Source: Microbulbifer aggregans (GTDB taxonomy: Bacteria > Pseudomonadota > Gammaproteobacteria > Pseudomonadales > Cellvibrionaceae). From it: DNA of 64,000 bases. A model generated the notes under the pieces. The model was not told the origin of the DNA. It saw only the letters and a program-made list of their open reading frames with translations, and ran no database searches. The translations under genes and the position numbers were made by a program. Numbering within the stretch: position 1 is the first letter of the stretch; every line of letters starts with the position of its first letter. The stretch covers positions 248,001 through 312,000 of the forward strand of contig NZ_CP014143.1 in assembly GCF_001750105.1 (NCBI RefSeq), read 5' to 3'. Below, in pieces: positions 1-9,512 of the stretch.

Positions 1-20
1 TAGCGATAAGCAAACTGGAA

Positions 21-701
21 TCAGGCGTGACACAAAGAATCCTCCACCACTTCGCCGTCGCTCATACGGATAATGCGCTGAGCGTGGGCGGCAATTTCGG
101 GCTCGTGGGTGACCATCACGATGGTCTGCCCCTCCCGGTGCAGCTCCTTGAGCAATGCAAGAATTTCTTCAGACGTCTTGCTATCCAGGTTACCGGTAGG
201 CTCATCGGCGAAGATGACCTTGGGGCGGTTGATCAGGGCCCTGGCGATCGCCACACGCTGACGTTGACCACCGGACATCTCGTAGGGGCGATGACTGAGG
301 CGGTGGCCCAGCCCCACGCGCTTGAGCATTGCCGCCGCGCGCTCGCGGGCACTCTCTTCGTCTACCGACGAATAGCGCAGCGGTAACATGACGTTCTGTT
401 GCGCGGTCAGGCGAGGTAGCAGGTGAAAGGTCTGGAAAATAAAGCCGATATGGCGGTTGCGGATGGCGGACAGGCTATCGTCGTCGAAGCTGCCCACCTC
501 GCGTCCATCAAGCCAGTACTGGCCGGCAGTCTGCTGATCCAGGCAGCCGAGAATATTCATCAGCGTCGACTTGCCGGAACCCGACGAGCCCATGATGGCG
601 ACGAATTCGTTCTTCGAAATCTGCAGCGAGACATTGGCAAGCGCCACGACCCTGGCATCGCCTGTCCCGTATTCCCTGCACAGTTTTTCTATCGTTATCA
701 C
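21..701 (-). CDS. ABC transporter ATP-binding protein, MacB/LolD type
   Basis: 226-residue nucleotide-binding subunit, the usual length for the MacB/LolD/YknY family that powers lipoprotein release or efflux of peptides and macrolides. Walker A GSSGSGKS is at residues 38-45, the Q-loop Gln near 90, the signature SGGQ at 143-146, and Walker B followed by the family-typical DEPTGNLD near 162-173. A GGAGAAAG ribosome site precedes the ATG. The gene points out of the left edge, so its permease partner most likely lies just outside the window. Family assignment is firm; the transported substrate cannot be told from this subunit alone. Confidence 0.93.
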   Translation of the reverse strand: MITIEKLCREYGTGDARVVALANVSLQISKNEFVAIMGSSGSGKSTLMNILGCLDQQTAGQYWLDGREVGSFDDDSLSAIRNRHIGFIFQTFHLLPRLTAQQNVMLPLRYSSVDEESARERAAAMLKRVGLGHRLSHRPYEMSGGQRQRVAIARALINRPKVIFADEPTGNLDSKTSEEILALLKELHREGQTIVMVTHEPEIAAHAQRIIRMSDGEVVEDSLCHA

Positions 702-1051
702 GACTTTCTCCGGTGTTCTTCCCAGTCCACCAGACTCCCTGTCAAAAAAGTGGCTATCGGCAGGTTAATCATCCTTGTTCGGTGTGGCAAGTCGAGATCC
801 TCCCTCTCATCCCCAAGATAGTCAGCCCACGCCTCCGGCTGGCGAGATGCAAATGAGCTATTTTCCTGTCATGGCGAGAGTGCTCCATCACGGTTCCTTG
901 AACCATGTTCGACCGCGCATCGCTGCGCAAAGCTCCCCGTATTGCTGGTCCGCTTGCAGGTGATTCATCGTACAAGTGCCATGAGGGACAGCACCGTGCG
1001 CGGAACGGAAATCAGTAACCGGCTTTCAACCCGGCAGCGGGGCAGGATTCG
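702..1051. other. Gene-free divergent intergenic region
   Basis: 350 bases between the divergent ABC ATPase and mrpA. It must hold promoters for both directions. Small open frames occur on both strands but show no ribosome site or recognisable protein, and I see no clear terminator, repeat or RNA structure. Confidence 0.6.
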
Positions 1052-3319
1052 ATGACAGCTCAAAGTGACTCGGAAGCGGCAGACAACCGCGTCATGGCGG
1101 TCATCGCTCCCGTGGTTCCGGCCATCATCGTCGGGGCCCTGCTCTGGCAATTACCGGGAATCATGGCCGACGAGGTCGTTACTTTTGGTTGGCGCTGGGT
1201 ACCGAGCCTCGGTATTTCTGCACGCTTTTTCCTCGATGGCTTGAGCATGCTGTTCGCCCTGCTGATCAGCGGCATCGGCGTATTCGTCACCATTTACGCC
1301 GGTGCTTATCTCTCCGGTCACCCCCATCTGCGTCGTTTTTATCTCTATCTATTACTGTTCATGGTCGGCATGCTGGGGCTGGTACTGGCAGCGGACCTGA
1401 TCACCCTGTTCGTATTCTGGGAAGTGACCACAATCGCCAGCTACCTGCTGATCGGCTTCGATCACAGCAGTGCCAGGGCGCGCCGGTCGGCACTCCAGGC
1501 CCTGCTTATCACAGCGCTCGGTGGGCTCTGCCTGCTGGCCGGACTGATTCTTCTGGGTATTTCAGCGGGCAGTTTCGACCTGCTGGAAATCCTCGAACTT
1601 GGCGAAGACATTCGCGCCAGCACACTGTACTTGCCGATCCTGATCCTGGTTTTACTGGGGGCCTTTACCAAGTCGGCGCAACTGCCATTTCATTTCTGGC
1701 TGCCCAATGCCATGGCGGCACCCACCCCCGTCAGCGCCTACCTGCATTCGGCCACGATGGTAAAAGCAGGCATCTACCTGCTGGCCCGCCTGCACCCGGT
1801 ACTCGCTTACACTCCGACCTGGCAATGGACCCTGACCCTGGTGGGCGCTGTGACACTTGTGGTCGCCGCCGTGCTGGCGCTGCGGCAAACGGACCTGAAA
1901 CTCACTCTGGCCTATACCACCGTGGTTGCCCTCGGCACTCTGACCATGTTCCTCGGTGATGATGACTCGGTTGCCATCGCCGCGGCAGTCACCTTCATCC
2001 TGGTGCACTCCTTCTACAAGGCGGCACTCTTTATGGTGGTCGGGATCATCGACCATCAAGCCGGGACCCGTGAGCTGGGAAGCGTCGGAGGCTTGGGGAG
2101 AGCGATGCCCATCACCTGCCTGGCAGCTGCTGCGGCGGCCCTGTCGATGGCGGGTTTTCCACCCTTTCTCGGTTTTATCGGCAAGGAGTTGAAATACGAG
2201 GGCGCTCTGGCGATCGCTTCCGAGCCCATGCTGGTTGCCGGGGCCGCCGTGTTTGCCAATGCGCTGATGGTGGCTGTCGCGGCGACTCTTGTCTTCAAGC
2301 CATTCTTCGGGCCGCGAAAACCAACCGGCTCCACTATTGTCGAGGCACCCGTGGGACTGTGGCTGGGTCCGCTGGTATTGAGCGCCCTGGGACTGGTATT
2401 CGGCATCGCCACCCCGCTGGTTGCCGAGAGCCTGATACAGCCTGCAGTAACGGCAATACTGGGCCGCCCCGAGGTGGTGAAGATGAAACTATGGCACGGC
2501 GTTAACCTCCCGTTGTTACTGAGTATCGCCACCTTTGCTTTCGGTGTGTTCGTCTATCTGACCCAGAGACCGATTCGCGCGGGGTTGGCTGGTCTGTTGA
2601 ACCGAATTCCGGTGAGCGGCGACCGGCTCTGGGATCACTTTATCGATGGCATCAAAAAACTTGCAGCGTGGCAGACCCGACTGCTGCAACACGGTGTCAT
2701 GCGGCGCTATCTGTCGGTGATCTTTGCCACTGTTGCTGCGACTCTGGGTTATGTCCTGCTGCGTAACGGCGGTTTTGAACTCGAGCTTCACTGGCCGCAA
2801 CTGACAGTGAAAGAGTGGGCGGCACTGGTGCTGACCCTCGCCGGTGCCCTGATGGCCGGCGCTGCCCGCGCCCCCCTGGCCGCAATCTGCGCCCTCGGCG
2901 CGCTGGGTGTGGGCCTGGCATTAATCTACCTGTTCTTCGGCGCACCGGATGTGGCCATCACCCAGTTACTGGTGGAGACCCTGTTCCTGGTGCTGGTGGC
3001 TACCACACTGCATCGACTGCCGGTCTTCTCCGGTGTACACGCACCGCGCTTTCGCTCTCTCGATGCACTGCTCGCTACTGTGGTCGGCGCGGCCGTCACA
3101 CTTTCAATCCTCGCCGTGCTGCAGACAGCGTTTGATCCGGCAACCAGCCAATACTTCGAGACGACTTCGGTTCCCGAAGCTTACGGCCGCAATATCGTCA
3201 ATGTGATCCTGGTGGACTTCCGCGCGCTGGATACCTTTGGCGAAATCGTCGTGGTGTTCACCGCCGCTATTGCCGCGGCGACGCTGATTGGCCATCGGAT
3301 GCAGGGGAAAAAGTCTTGA
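1052..3319 (+). CDS. mrpA: Na+/H+ antiporter subunit A (Mrp/Mnh complex)
   Basis: 755-residue polytopic membrane protein, the largest subunit of the multi-subunit Mrp secondary antiporter that exchanges cytoplasmic Na+ for H+. The N-terminal two thirds is NuoL-like (proton-translocating transporter domain, with conserved blocks such as [17 protein letters not shown] and [20 protein letters not shown]). The C-terminal third holds the MrpA-specific DUF4040/MbhE-like segment, including [19 protein letters not shown]. Length matches group 1 Mrp systems, where A and B are separate genes rather than fused. It is the first gene of a tight seven-gene operon and its stop overlaps the mrpB start. Confidence 0.97.
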   Translation: MTAQSDSEAADNRVMAVIAPVVPAIIVGALLWQLPGIMADEVVTFGWRWVPSLGISARFFLDGLSMLFALLISGIGVFVTIYAGAYLSGHPHLRRFYLYLLLFMVGMLGLVLAADLITLFVFWEVTTIASYLLIGFDHSSARARRSALQALLITALGGLCLLAGLILLGISAGSFDLLEILELGEDIRASTLYLPILILVLLGAFTKSAQLPFHFWLPNAMAAPTPVSAYLHSATMVKAGIYLLARLHPVLAYTPTWQWTLTLVGAVTLVVAAVLALRQTDLKLTLAYTTVVALGTLTMFLGDDDSVAIAAAVTFILVHSFYKAALFMVVGIIDHQAGTRELGSVGGLGRAMPITCLAAAAAALSMAGFPPFLGFIGKELKYEGALAIASEPMLVAGAAVFANALMVAVAATLVFKPFFGPRKPTGSTIVEAPVGLWLGPLVLSALGLVFGIATPLVAESLIQPAVTAILGRPEVVKMKLWHGVNLPLLLSIATFAFGVFVYLTQRPIRAGLAGLLNRIPVSGDRLWDHFIDGIKKLAAWQTRLLQHGVMRRYLSVIFATVAATLGYVLLRNGGFELELHWPQLTVKEWAALVLTLAGALMAGAARAPLAAICALGALGVGLALIYLFFGAPDVAITQLLVETLFLVLVATTLHRLPVFSGVHAPRFRSLDALLATVVGAAVTLSILAVLQTAFDPATSQYFETTSVPEAYGRNIVNVILVDFRALDTFGEIVVVFTAAIAAATLIGHRMQGKKS

Positions 3320-3735
3320 ACTCCATCATTCTCCAGACGGCCACCCGGGCGCTCGTGGCCCTGATCCTGTTGTTCTCCGTCTACATGCTGTTGCGTGGGC
3401 ACAACCATCCCGGCGGAGGTTTTATTGGCGGATTGATTGCAGCAGCCGGCTTTACTCTCTTCGCCATGGCCTGGGGCACCGCCGCCGCGCGCCGCGCACT
3501 ACGCATCGATCCCGGTAAGCTCGCCGCCCTGGGCGTATTGCTGGCGGGGATTTCCGGGGCGGTGGCAGCACTGTTGGGGCAGGCACCATTTACCGGCCAG
3601 TGGCTATTTCTCGGTGCAGCGGAGGGCGACAAGGGCCTGCCCATCAGCACCATTCTGGTTTTCGATATCGGGGTCTATCTGTCGGTGGTCGGCGCGGTGC
3701 TGGCTCTGGTGTTTGCGCTGGAGGAGGACGCTTAA
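3316..3735 (+). CDS. mrpB: Na+/H+ antiporter subunit B (Mrp/Mnh complex)
   Basis: 139-residue MnhB-family membrane protein of about four transmembrane helices. The segment [19 protein letters not shown] is the family hallmark. The start is TTG at 3316, inside a TTGA overlap with the mrpA stop, so translation is probably coupled to mrpA. It has the usual length for a free-standing MrpB, confirming group 1 organisation. A two-base gap separates its stop from the mrpC start. Confidence 0.96.
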   Translation: MNSIILQTATRALVALILLFSVYMLLRGHNHPGGGFIGGLIAAAGFTLFAMAWGTAAARRALRIDPGKLAALGVLLAGISGAVAALLGQAPFTGQWLFLGAAEGDKGLPISTILVFDIGVYLSVVGAVLALVFALEEDA

Positions 3736-3737
3736 TC

Positions 3738-4118
3738 ATGGAGATGGCTCTTGCTCTCGTCATCGGCATACTCACCGCTACCGGTGTCTATCTGATGCTG
3801 GCACGCAACCTGTTGCGCTACCTGTTCGGACTGATACTGCTGAGTAACGCGGCCAATCTCGCCATCTTCACCGCTGGCCGACTGACACGCGCTTCACCAC
3901 CGCTGATTCCCGAGGGATTGAAAGCCCCGGACATCCCGGTCGCCAATCCACTGCCCCAGGCGCTGATCCTGACCGCCATTGTGATCGGCTTCGGCTTACT
4001 GGCCTTCTCCCTGGCATTGATCGTGCGGGCCTACCGTCGACTGGGTACCCTGGACGCCGACGATATGCGCATTGCCGAACCGAAGAAAAAAACCAAGCGG
4101 GGGACGGAGCACTCTTGA
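3738..4118 (+). CDS. mrpC: Na+/H+ antiporter subunit C (Mrp/Mnh complex)
   Basis: 126-residue NuoK-like subunit with three predicted helices; RNLLRYLFGLILLSNAANL and DPLPQALILTAIVIGF-like blocks (here NPLPQALILTAIVIGF) are diagnostic of MnhC/NuoK. I place the start at the ATG at 3738, two bases after the mrpB stop, rather than at the longer open frame beginning at 3600, which would overlap mrpB and add a non-family N terminus. The Lys-rich C-terminal tail is cytoplasmic or variable. Confidence 0.95.
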   Translation: MEMALALVIGILTATGVYLMLARNLLRYLFGLILLSNAANLAIFTAGRLTRASPPLIPEGLKAPDIPVANPLPQALILTAIVIGFGLLAFSLALIVRAYRRLGTLDADDMRIAEPKKKTKRGTEHS

Positions 4119-5620
4119 GCTGGTTGCTGGCACTGCCATTTCTGCTGCCGATCCTGGCGGCCCTGCTGACTTTCCTCACCCGGGGGAAGCCGTGCCTGGC
4201 CCGCACGCTATCGGTCGCTAGCTGTGGCCTCCTGCTGCTCACGACCCTGAGCATTTTCGCGCTGGTGGAAACCAACGGAATCCTGGCTGCGCAGATGGGG
4301 GGCTGGCCGGCGCCTTTTGGCATCACCCTGGTGGCAGACCGGTTGAGTGCGGTGATGCTGCTGGTGGCGGCGGTGGTGGGGCTTACGGTGGCACTGTTCG
4401 CCCTGTCCGACATCGATGCCCACCACGAACAGCTGGGCTTTTACAGTTATTACCAGCTACTGCTGGCTGGCGTCTGCGGCAGCTTCGTGACCGGCGACCT
4501 GTTTAACCTGTACGTCTGGTTTGAGGTAATGCTGATCGCCTCATTCGCCCTGCTGGTGCTCGGCGGCGAGCGCATTCAGCTGGACGGCGGCATCAAGTAT
4601 GTGGCCATGAACCTGGTCTCCACCCTGCTGATGCTGACTGCCATCGCCCTGCTCTATGGCCTGACCGGCACGCTCAATATGGCCCAGCTGCACCTGGCCG
4701 TGGCCGGGATCGATAATCCCCTGGCGGAGAACCTGCTGGCGGTGCTGTTTATCTGCGCTTTTGGTATTAAGGCGGCCATTTTCCCGCTGTTCTTCTGGCT
4801 GCCCGCGTCCTACCACGCGCCGCCGGTGGCCGTTACTGCGGTGTTCGCCGGACTGCTTACCAAGGTGGGGGTCTACGCGCTGATCCGCACGTTCACCCTG
4901 ATCTTTCCGGCGGGTGACAACCTTGCTCACGATATCCTTCTGGCGGCGGCCCTGCTGACCATGTTCACGGGTGTGCTGGGTGCCGCTGCCCATTACGAGT
5001 TCCGCAAAATCCTCGCTTTCCATATCGTCAGCCAGATTGGTTTTCTGGTGCTTGGGCTCGCCCTTTACAGCCCCCTGGCTCTGGCCGGGGCGGTGTTTTA
5101 CATGGTCCACAATATCGTGGCCAAGACGAACCTGTTTCTCATCAGCGGCACGGCGCAACGCCTGACCGGCAGTTTCGAGCTGGCACAAATCGGCGGTCTC
5201 TACCGCGCAAGCCCGTTACTGGCGGCATTGTTCTTTATCGCCGCCTTCAGCCTTGCCGGTTTTCCGCCGCTGTCCGGGTTCTGGGCCAAGTTCCTGCTGG
5301 TCAAGGCGAGCCTTGACCAGGCCGCCTACTGGGTGGCGGCGGTGGCGCTGGTCACCGGGGCCCTCACACTGTTTTCCATGAGCAAGATCTGGGCGGAGGC
5401 CTTCTGGAAAGATCACCCCCAAAATGCCTGTACCGGTCTGGCCACGCTGACCTCCGCCGATCGTATTCAGCGCCTGTCACCGGTGGTTGCACTTGCGCTG
5501 ATCACCCTGGTGCTGGGCCTGGTACCGCAGCCCTTTATCGAGTTTTCCATGGCGGCAGCGGACCAACTGCTGGACACGGGAGACTACCTTGAAGCGGTAC
5601 TGACGCCGCCCACAAACTGA
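4115..5620 (+). CDS. mrpD: Na+/H+ antiporter subunit D (Mrp/Mnh complex)
   Basis: 501-residue NuoN/NuoL-like membrane subunit, about 14 helices, usual length for MrpD. Conserved blocks include DLFNLYVWFEVMLIASFALL (Glu in the helix-5 region), AIFPLFFWLPASYHAPP and FSLAGFPPLSGFWAKFLL. It starts at a TTG inside a TTGA overlap with the mrpC stop, the same arrangement as the mrpA/mrpB junction. MrpD is thought to form a proton path paired with MrpA. Twenty bases separate it from mrpE, with a GGGGAGGAGG-like ribosome site in between. Confidence 0.96.
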   Translation: MSWLLALPFLLPILAALLTFLTRGKPCLARTLSVASCGLLLLTTLSIFALVETNGILAAQMGGWPAPFGITLVADRLSAVMLLVAAVVGLTVALFALSDIDAHHEQLGFYSYYQLLLAGVCGSFVTGDLFNLYVWFEVMLIASFALLVLGGERIQLDGGIKYVAMNLVSTLLMLTAIALLYGLTGTLNMAQLHLAVAGIDNPLAENLLAVLFICAFGIKAAIFPLFFWLPASYHAPPVAVTAVFAGLLTKVGVYALIRTFTLIFPAGDNLAHDILLAAALLTMFTGVLGAAAHYEFRKILAFHIVSQIGFLVLGLALYSPLALAGAVFYMVHNIVAKTNLFLISGTAQRLTGSFELAQIGGLYRASPLLAALFFIAAFSLAGFPPLSGFWAKFLLVKASLDQAAYWVAAVALVTGALTLFSMSKIWAEAFWKDHPQNACTGLATLTSADRIQRLSPVVALALITLVLGLVPQPFIEFSMAAADQLLDTGDYLEAVLTPPTN

Positions 5621-5640
5621 ATCCGGGGAGGAGGCTTGTC

Positions 5641-6114
5641 GTGCGCCTGTTTCTGCTCAATATCCTGCTGGCGATCAGCTGGTCGGCGCTGACCGGCATT
5701 GCCACACTACTGAATTTTCTCGCCGGCTTCCTGATCGGTTACCTGGCGCTGGCAGTGTCCCACCCGCTTTTGGGCGATCGGGAATATTTCCGGCGGGTGC
5801 CGCGGGTACTCCGGCTGCTGCTGTTTTTCCTCAAGGAGCTGGTGCTGTCGAGCCTGTTGGCGGTCCATGAGGTGTTGTCTCCCAAACTGCACAGCCGTCC
5901 GCGCATCGTGCAGGTGCCCCTGGAGATACGTGACGACAACCAGATCCTGGTGCTGGCCAACCTGATTTCCCTGACACCGGGCACGCTGGTGCTGGACGTC
6001 TCACCGGACCGGGATGCCCTCTATGTGCATACGATGTTCGTCGATGACCCCGAAGCGTTCCGGCGGGATATCCGCGAGGGTTTCGAGCGGCAGGTGATGG
6101 AGGCCATGTCCTGA
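5641..6114 (+). CDS. mrpE: Na+/H+ antiporter subunit E (Mrp/Mnh complex)
   Basis: 157-residue MnhE-family protein: two to three N-terminal helices followed by a soluble C-terminal domain. LISLTPGTLVLDVSPDRDAL is the family's most conserved stretch. A GTG start at 5641 follows a strong GGGGAGGAGG ribosome site. The stop overlaps the next start as TGATG, so mrpF is likely translationally coupled. Confidence 0.95.
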   Translation: MRLFLLNILLAISWSALTGIATLLNFLAGFLIGYLALAVSHPLLGDREYFRRVPRVLRLLLFFLKELVLSSLLAVHEVLSPKLHSRPRIVQVPLEIRDDNQILVLANLISLTPGTLVLDVSPDRDALYVHTMFVDDPEAFRRDIREGFERQVMEAMS

Positions 6115-6452
6115 TGCTGGTGACTATCGATGAAAACCGCTCGACGTTGATGGCTTTCGCCATCGACGGAGCCTCATGGCTGTTGCTGCTGGCGCTGGCG
6201 CTGTGTTTCCTGCGCATCGTCCGCGGCCCGACCCTGGCCGACCGGGTCGTGGCGCTGGATGTGCTGAATATTCTCGCCGTGGCTTACTGCGCACTCCTGG
6301 CGGTAGCTTCCGGTCGTGCCGTCTACCTGGATGCCGCCATCGCCCTGGCGCTGGTGGCTTTTCTCGTCACCGTGGCCTTTGCCCGTTTTATTGAGCGCAG
6401 CCACACCCACAACTCCGACAACCGGGAGGAGCAGACCGATGCCAATCGCTGA
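6114..6452 (+). CDS. mrpF: Na+/H+ antiporter subunit F (Mrp/Mnh complex)
   Basis: 112-residue MnhF-family subunit with three helices; CFLRIVRGPTLADRVVALDV is the diagnostic segment. The start overlaps the mrpE stop by one base. The protein is about 15-20 residues longer at the N terminus than many family members; an in-frame ATG at 6150 is an alternative start. Its 3' end overlaps mrpG by 14 bases. Confidence 0.93.
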   Translation: MLVTIDENRSTLMAFAIDGASWLLLLALALCFLRIVRGPTLADRVVALDVLNILAVAYCALLAVASGRAVYLDAAIALALVAFLVTVAFARFIERSHTHNSDNREEQTDANR

Positions 6453-6789
6453 GATCGTGATCGCCGTCCTGCTTCTGGGCGGTAGCTTCTTTGGATTTAC
6501 TGCCGCGCTGGGGCTGATTCGCATGCCCGATATCTACACGCGCATGAGCACCTCGGGCAAGGCCGCAACCCTCTGTTGCGGGCTGCTGCTGGCGGCGGTT
6601 GCGCTGCTGTTTCGCGACGCACAGGTAACGGCCCGGGCTATTGCGGCCATCCTGTTCCTGCTGCTGACCGTGCCAGTGGGGGCACACATGATCGCCCGCG
6701 CCGCCTACCGGGTGAAGAATCCCATGTGGGAGGGCACCGAAATCGATAGCGCACTGGAGAACGGTGCCAAAGCGCAGCGGAGGGACTGA
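6439..6789 (+). CDS. mrpG: Na+/H+ antiporter subunit G (Mrp/Mnh complex)
   Basis: 116-residue MnhG/PhaG-family subunit: three helices with the conserved LGLIRMPDIYTRMSTSGKAAT block. I start it at the ATG at 6439, preceded by GGGAGGAG; the longer open frame from 6316 would sit inside mrpF. It is the last gene of the operon. A single base separates its stop from the stop of the convergent DUF6671-like gene, leaving no room for a dedicated terminator. Confidence 0.95.
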   Translation: MPIAEIVIAVLLLGGSFFGFTAALGLIRMPDIYTRMSTSGKAATLCCGLLLAAVALLFRDAQVTARAIAAILFLLLTVPVGAHMIARAAYRVKNPMWEGTEIDSALENGAKAQRRD

Positions 6790-6790
6790 C

Positions 6791-7687
6791 TCAGGGGTTA
6801 CAGATCTGGCAGCGGCCGGGGTCGGCAAATTGCTCGGCGACCGGATAGCACGCCTCCGCCCCACAGTGCCCACACACGGCTCGCCTCTGCCGCAGGCAAC
6901 CGGTGGCAAAACCACAGGCGCTGCAGGGCAGGCCGAAATCCAGTTGATCCGGCCAGAAGTCTGGCGCCGCGCAGTCCGGGCACAGACTCAACAGGCGGTC
7001 GCGCAGGTTCACTGCCGCCTTGTGGATCGATCGCTGGCGCTCCGGGCAGACCATAGCGCGCAGGTCTGGCTGGATACGCAGTGGCCACGGGAAAGGGGCG
7101 CCCTCCCCGACAGTGTGACCACCACTGTGCCGGAACAACTGCGCCGCAGACTGCAGCAGAGCATCCTCACCGAGGAGGCCCTTGGCCAGATAGCCGTCCG
7201 CCTGCAGCAGCCAACCCTGACGCGGATCCCGCTCACTAAGGCCGGCGCGCAGGCTGTCGACGTCCGAGGCCTGCCACTCTTTGGTTTCGAATGGCCCCTC
7301 GGCGCTGGCCACGATTTCCAGATCCCGCTTCAGGTCCACCAGTACCAGCAGCTCCTGGTCCCAGCCCACCAGCCCCGGCATGGGACCACCGCCGAAACTG
7401 CCCTCGCTGCCGAGACCGATGCTGGCACCAGTCAGCTCACAGGCCAGGCGCGCCTTGTGCCGGGCACAGTCGACGGGACTCAGCTTGCGCTCTATTTCAC
7501 CGGAAAAGGTGCCAAGGGTGTCGGTGTCGAAGGCGTCGGTGTGGCGCAGGGAGAGAAGACCATCCTCGGCGAGGACGGGTCCGATCACGGACTCTTTGCC
7601 ATGTTGGGTGAGCAGCACCGCGAAGTCTGCGGAGAGCCCGGTGGGTTTCTGCTGTGACATCGGCTCTACCTGCCTACCCCCTGCCAA
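6791..7687 (-). CDS. DUF6671-like protein with C-terminal zinc ribbon
   Basis: 298 residues (289 if the second Met, encoded at 7660, is the start). I recognise it as probably belonging to the DUF6671 family of unknown function. The N-terminal half carries a conserved block around DAFDTDTLGTFSGEIERKLSP followed by an Asp/Glu-rich region. The C-terminal 70 residues contain four CxxC pairs (CPDC, CSAC, CGHC, CQIC), a pattern typical of two zinc ribbons. No catalytic residues can be assigned. It is monocistronic, convergent with mrpG, and separated from purK by a strongly structured spacer. Confidence 0.75.
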   Translation of the reverse strand: MAGGRQVEPMSQQKPTGLSADFAVLLTQHGKESVIGPVLAEDGLLSLRHTDAFDTDTLGTFSGEIERKLSPVDCARHKARLACELTGASIGLGSEGSFGGGPMPGLVGWDQELLVLVDLKRDLEIVASAEGPFETKEWQASDVDSLRAGLSERDPRQGWLLQADGYLAKGLLGEDALLQSAAQLFRHSGGHTVGEGAPFPWPLRIQPDLRAMVCPERQRSIHKAAVNLRDRLLSLCPDCAAPDFWPDQLDFGLPCSACGFATGCLRQRRAVCGHCGAEACYPVAEQFADPGRCQICNP

Positions 7688-7773
7688 GGCGGCTCAGCCA
7701 GGGTCGGCCTGACCGGCTCCGATCAGCATAGCGCCCCTGCAGGGAGAGGCCTCCACAATAAGAAGGGCAGATT

Positions 7774-7842
7774 GCAGCGTCTCGCTCAGGACTCACCTGA
7801 GGCCCAGGGGAGAGAGACGCTGCTATCGGCAAGCGACTGCCG
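7774..7842. repeat. Nested inverted repeat plus hairpin downstream of purK
   Basis: Perfect 10-bp arms GCAGCGTCTC (7774-7783) and GAGACGCTGC (7814-7823) enclose a second hairpin, CTCAGG/CCTGAG with a 5-nt loop (7785-7801). A third hairpin, CGGCA/TGCCG, follows at 7827-7842. There is no T-run on either side, so this is not a standard intrinsic terminator. It could be an mRNA 3' structure of purEK, a palindromic repeat element or a structured RNA. Confidence 0.7.
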
Positions 7843-7845
7843 GTA

Positions 7846-8973
7846 TCAGGCAGGCCGCCTGGTTTCACCGTAGAGTTCCGCCAGCATCGTGTCGATACGT
7901 GCGGCGAGTGCCTCCTGGCTGTCGTCCAGCAGGATGACATGTCCCATCTTGCGGCCGGGGCGCAGGCTCTTGCCGTACAGCCACACGCCCTCGTTGGGCT
8001 GGCTCGGTTCCTTGTCGACACCCAGCATGTTGATCATGACGGCTGGGCGCTCGGCACTGGTATCTCCCAGCGGCATGCCGAGAATCGCACGGATATGGTT
8101 TTCAAACTGGCTGGTTTCCGCACCGGCCAGGGTCCAGTGACCACTGTTGTGCACTCGCGGCGCCAGCTCGTTGATCAGCAGGCCGTCCTCACTGACGAAA
8201 CATTCCATTGCGAGTACGCCGACGTAGTCCCACTCGTTCATGAGTGTCGACAGGTACTCCTGTGCGGTGCGCTGCAACTCTTCGTCTACATGCGGGGCCG
8301 GTGCGGTAGAGACCAGCAGCGTGCCCCGGTAGTGATCGTTCTCCGCCAGCGGGTACGTCACCACATTGCCGTCGGCGGTACGGGCACCGATCAGGGAGAC
8401 CTCGCGGGAGAAGTTCACCCCCTGCTCAACCACGTATTCCTGCTCGTCCTGCTGCGCAAGGACCTCGTCGCGGATCGCAGCCAGCGCCTCGTCACTGTCG
8501 ACGCGCCACTGATTCTTGCCGTCGTAGCCGTTTTCACAACTCTTGATAAAGGCCGGGTAGCCCAGTTTTTCCACCGCGGCACAGATCTCATCGTAATTGT
8601 TGGCCGGCACGAAGGGTGAGACCGGCAGGCCTGCCGCGGTGATTGCGGTTTTCTCCCGCACGCGGTGCTGGGTCTTTTCAAACGCATCCGGGCGCGGGTA
8701 CACCGGGCAGAACTGTTCCAGTGCCCGCAGCAGTTCCACAGAGACCTGTTCACGCTCGGCGGTGATCACCTCCGGGCTGCCCATGGCACGGTAGAGCGCC
8801 TCCATGTCGGAACCTTCCCGGGCGTGCACGATGGTACCCAGCCCTTCGACACAACCGGTATTCTCGTCGCCTTCGGCGAGGAAGCTGAATGCGATTCCCA
8901 GCGGGCGGCCTTCCTGGGCCATCATCTGTGCCAGCTGGCCACAACCAACTATTCCAACGCGCCTGACTGTCAT
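7846..8973 (-). CDS. purK: 5-(carboxyamino)imidazole ribonucleotide synthase
   Basis: 375-residue ATP-grasp enzyme that carboxylates AIR to N5-CAIR using ATP and bicarbonate in de novo purine synthesis. The N terminus has the family's VGIVGCGQLAQMMAQEG dinucleotide-like block, and the ATP-grasp core includes GYPAFIKSCENGYDGKNQWR and the metal-binding NELAPRVHNSGHWT segment. Length is typical. It follows purE on the same strand with a 47-base spacer, the usual purEK order. Confidence 0.97.
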   Translation of the reverse strand: MTVRRVGIVGCGQLAQMMAQEGRPLGIAFSFLAEGDENTGCVEGLGTIVHAREGSDMEALYRAMGSPEVITAEREQVSVELLRALEQFCPVYPRPDAFEKTQHRVREKTAITAAGLPVSPFVPANNYDEICAAVEKLGYPAFIKSCENGYDGKNQWRVDSDEALAAIRDEVLAQQDEQEYVVEQGVNFSREVSLIGARTADGNVVTYPLAENDHYRGTLLVSTAPAPHVDEELQRTAQEYLSTLMNEWDYVGVLAMECFVSEDGLLINELAPRVHNSGHWTLAGAETSQFENHIRAILGMPLGDTSAERPAVMINMLGVDKEPSQPNEGVWLYGKSLRPGRKMGHVILLDDSQEALAARIDTMLAELYGETRRPA

Positions 8974-9020
8974 CTCTGATACACCTCGATTGTTACCCGA
9001 CTTCTACCCGACGGCAGAAA

Positions 9021-9512
9021 TCACTCGACCTCAAACGGAACCTGCGCGCTCTGGCGCTCGCGCCATGCGATCAGGCGCTGCTGCAGTTCCTCATCGGACA
9101 GCGACAGCATCTGCGCGGCGATCAGGCCGGCGTTGAAGGCTCCGGAGGCGCCCACGGCCTGGGTGGCAACGGCCACGCCCTTGGGCATCTGCACAATGGA
9201 CAGCAGGCTGTCCATCCCGGTCATAAACTTGCTCTCCACCGGTACACCAATGACCGGCAGCGGGGTCATGGCGGCAATCATGCCCGGCAGGTGGGCGGAA
9301 CCACCGGCACCGGCAATGATCACTTTGGTGCCACGCTCGTGAGCCGTAGTGGCGAACTCCACCAGCCGCTGGGGTGTGCGGTGGGCAGAAACCACTGCGG
9401 TGGCAAAGGGCACTTCCAGCTCGGAGAGCGGCTGGGTCGCCTTCTGCATGGTCGGCCAGTCAGATTGTGATCCCATCACGATAGTGACTTTTTCGAAGGG
9501 AATCTGTTTCAC
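9021..9512 (-). CDS. purE: N5-carboxyaminoimidazole ribonucleotide mutase
   Basis: 163-residue class I PurE, which converts N5-CAIR to CAIR. Diagnostic motifs are [10 protein letters not shown] (residues 13-22), SAHRTP (42-47, with the catalytic His44) and [11 protein letters not shown]. It lies immediately upstream of purK and is the first gene of the two-gene operon. The ATG at 9512 is preceded by AAGTGA, a weak ribosome site. No obvious PurR operator is visible upstream. Confidence 0.97.
   Translation of the reverse strand: MKQIPFEKVTIVMGSQSDWPTMQKATQPLSELEVPFATAVVSAHRTPQRLVEFATTAHERGTKVIIAGAGGSAHLPGMIAAMTPLPVIGVPVESKFMTGMDSLLSIVQMPKGVAVATQAVGASGAFNAGLIAAQMLSLSDEELQQRLIAWRERQSAQVPFEVE

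Noticed and set aside
769..975. 68-codon minus-strand frame near the mrp promoter
   Set aside because: No ribosome site, no homology recognised, sits in the expected promoter gap.
4541..5188. 215-codon minus-strand frame
   Set aside because: Gln/Gly/Arg/His-rich shadow of the mrpD membrane helices, typical of the reverse complement of GC-rich hydrophobic coding sequence.
6764..7657. 297-codon plus-strand frame
   Set aside because: Antisense to the DUF6671-like gene, which has the ordered CxxC pairs. The plus frame has no family features and starts inside mrpG.
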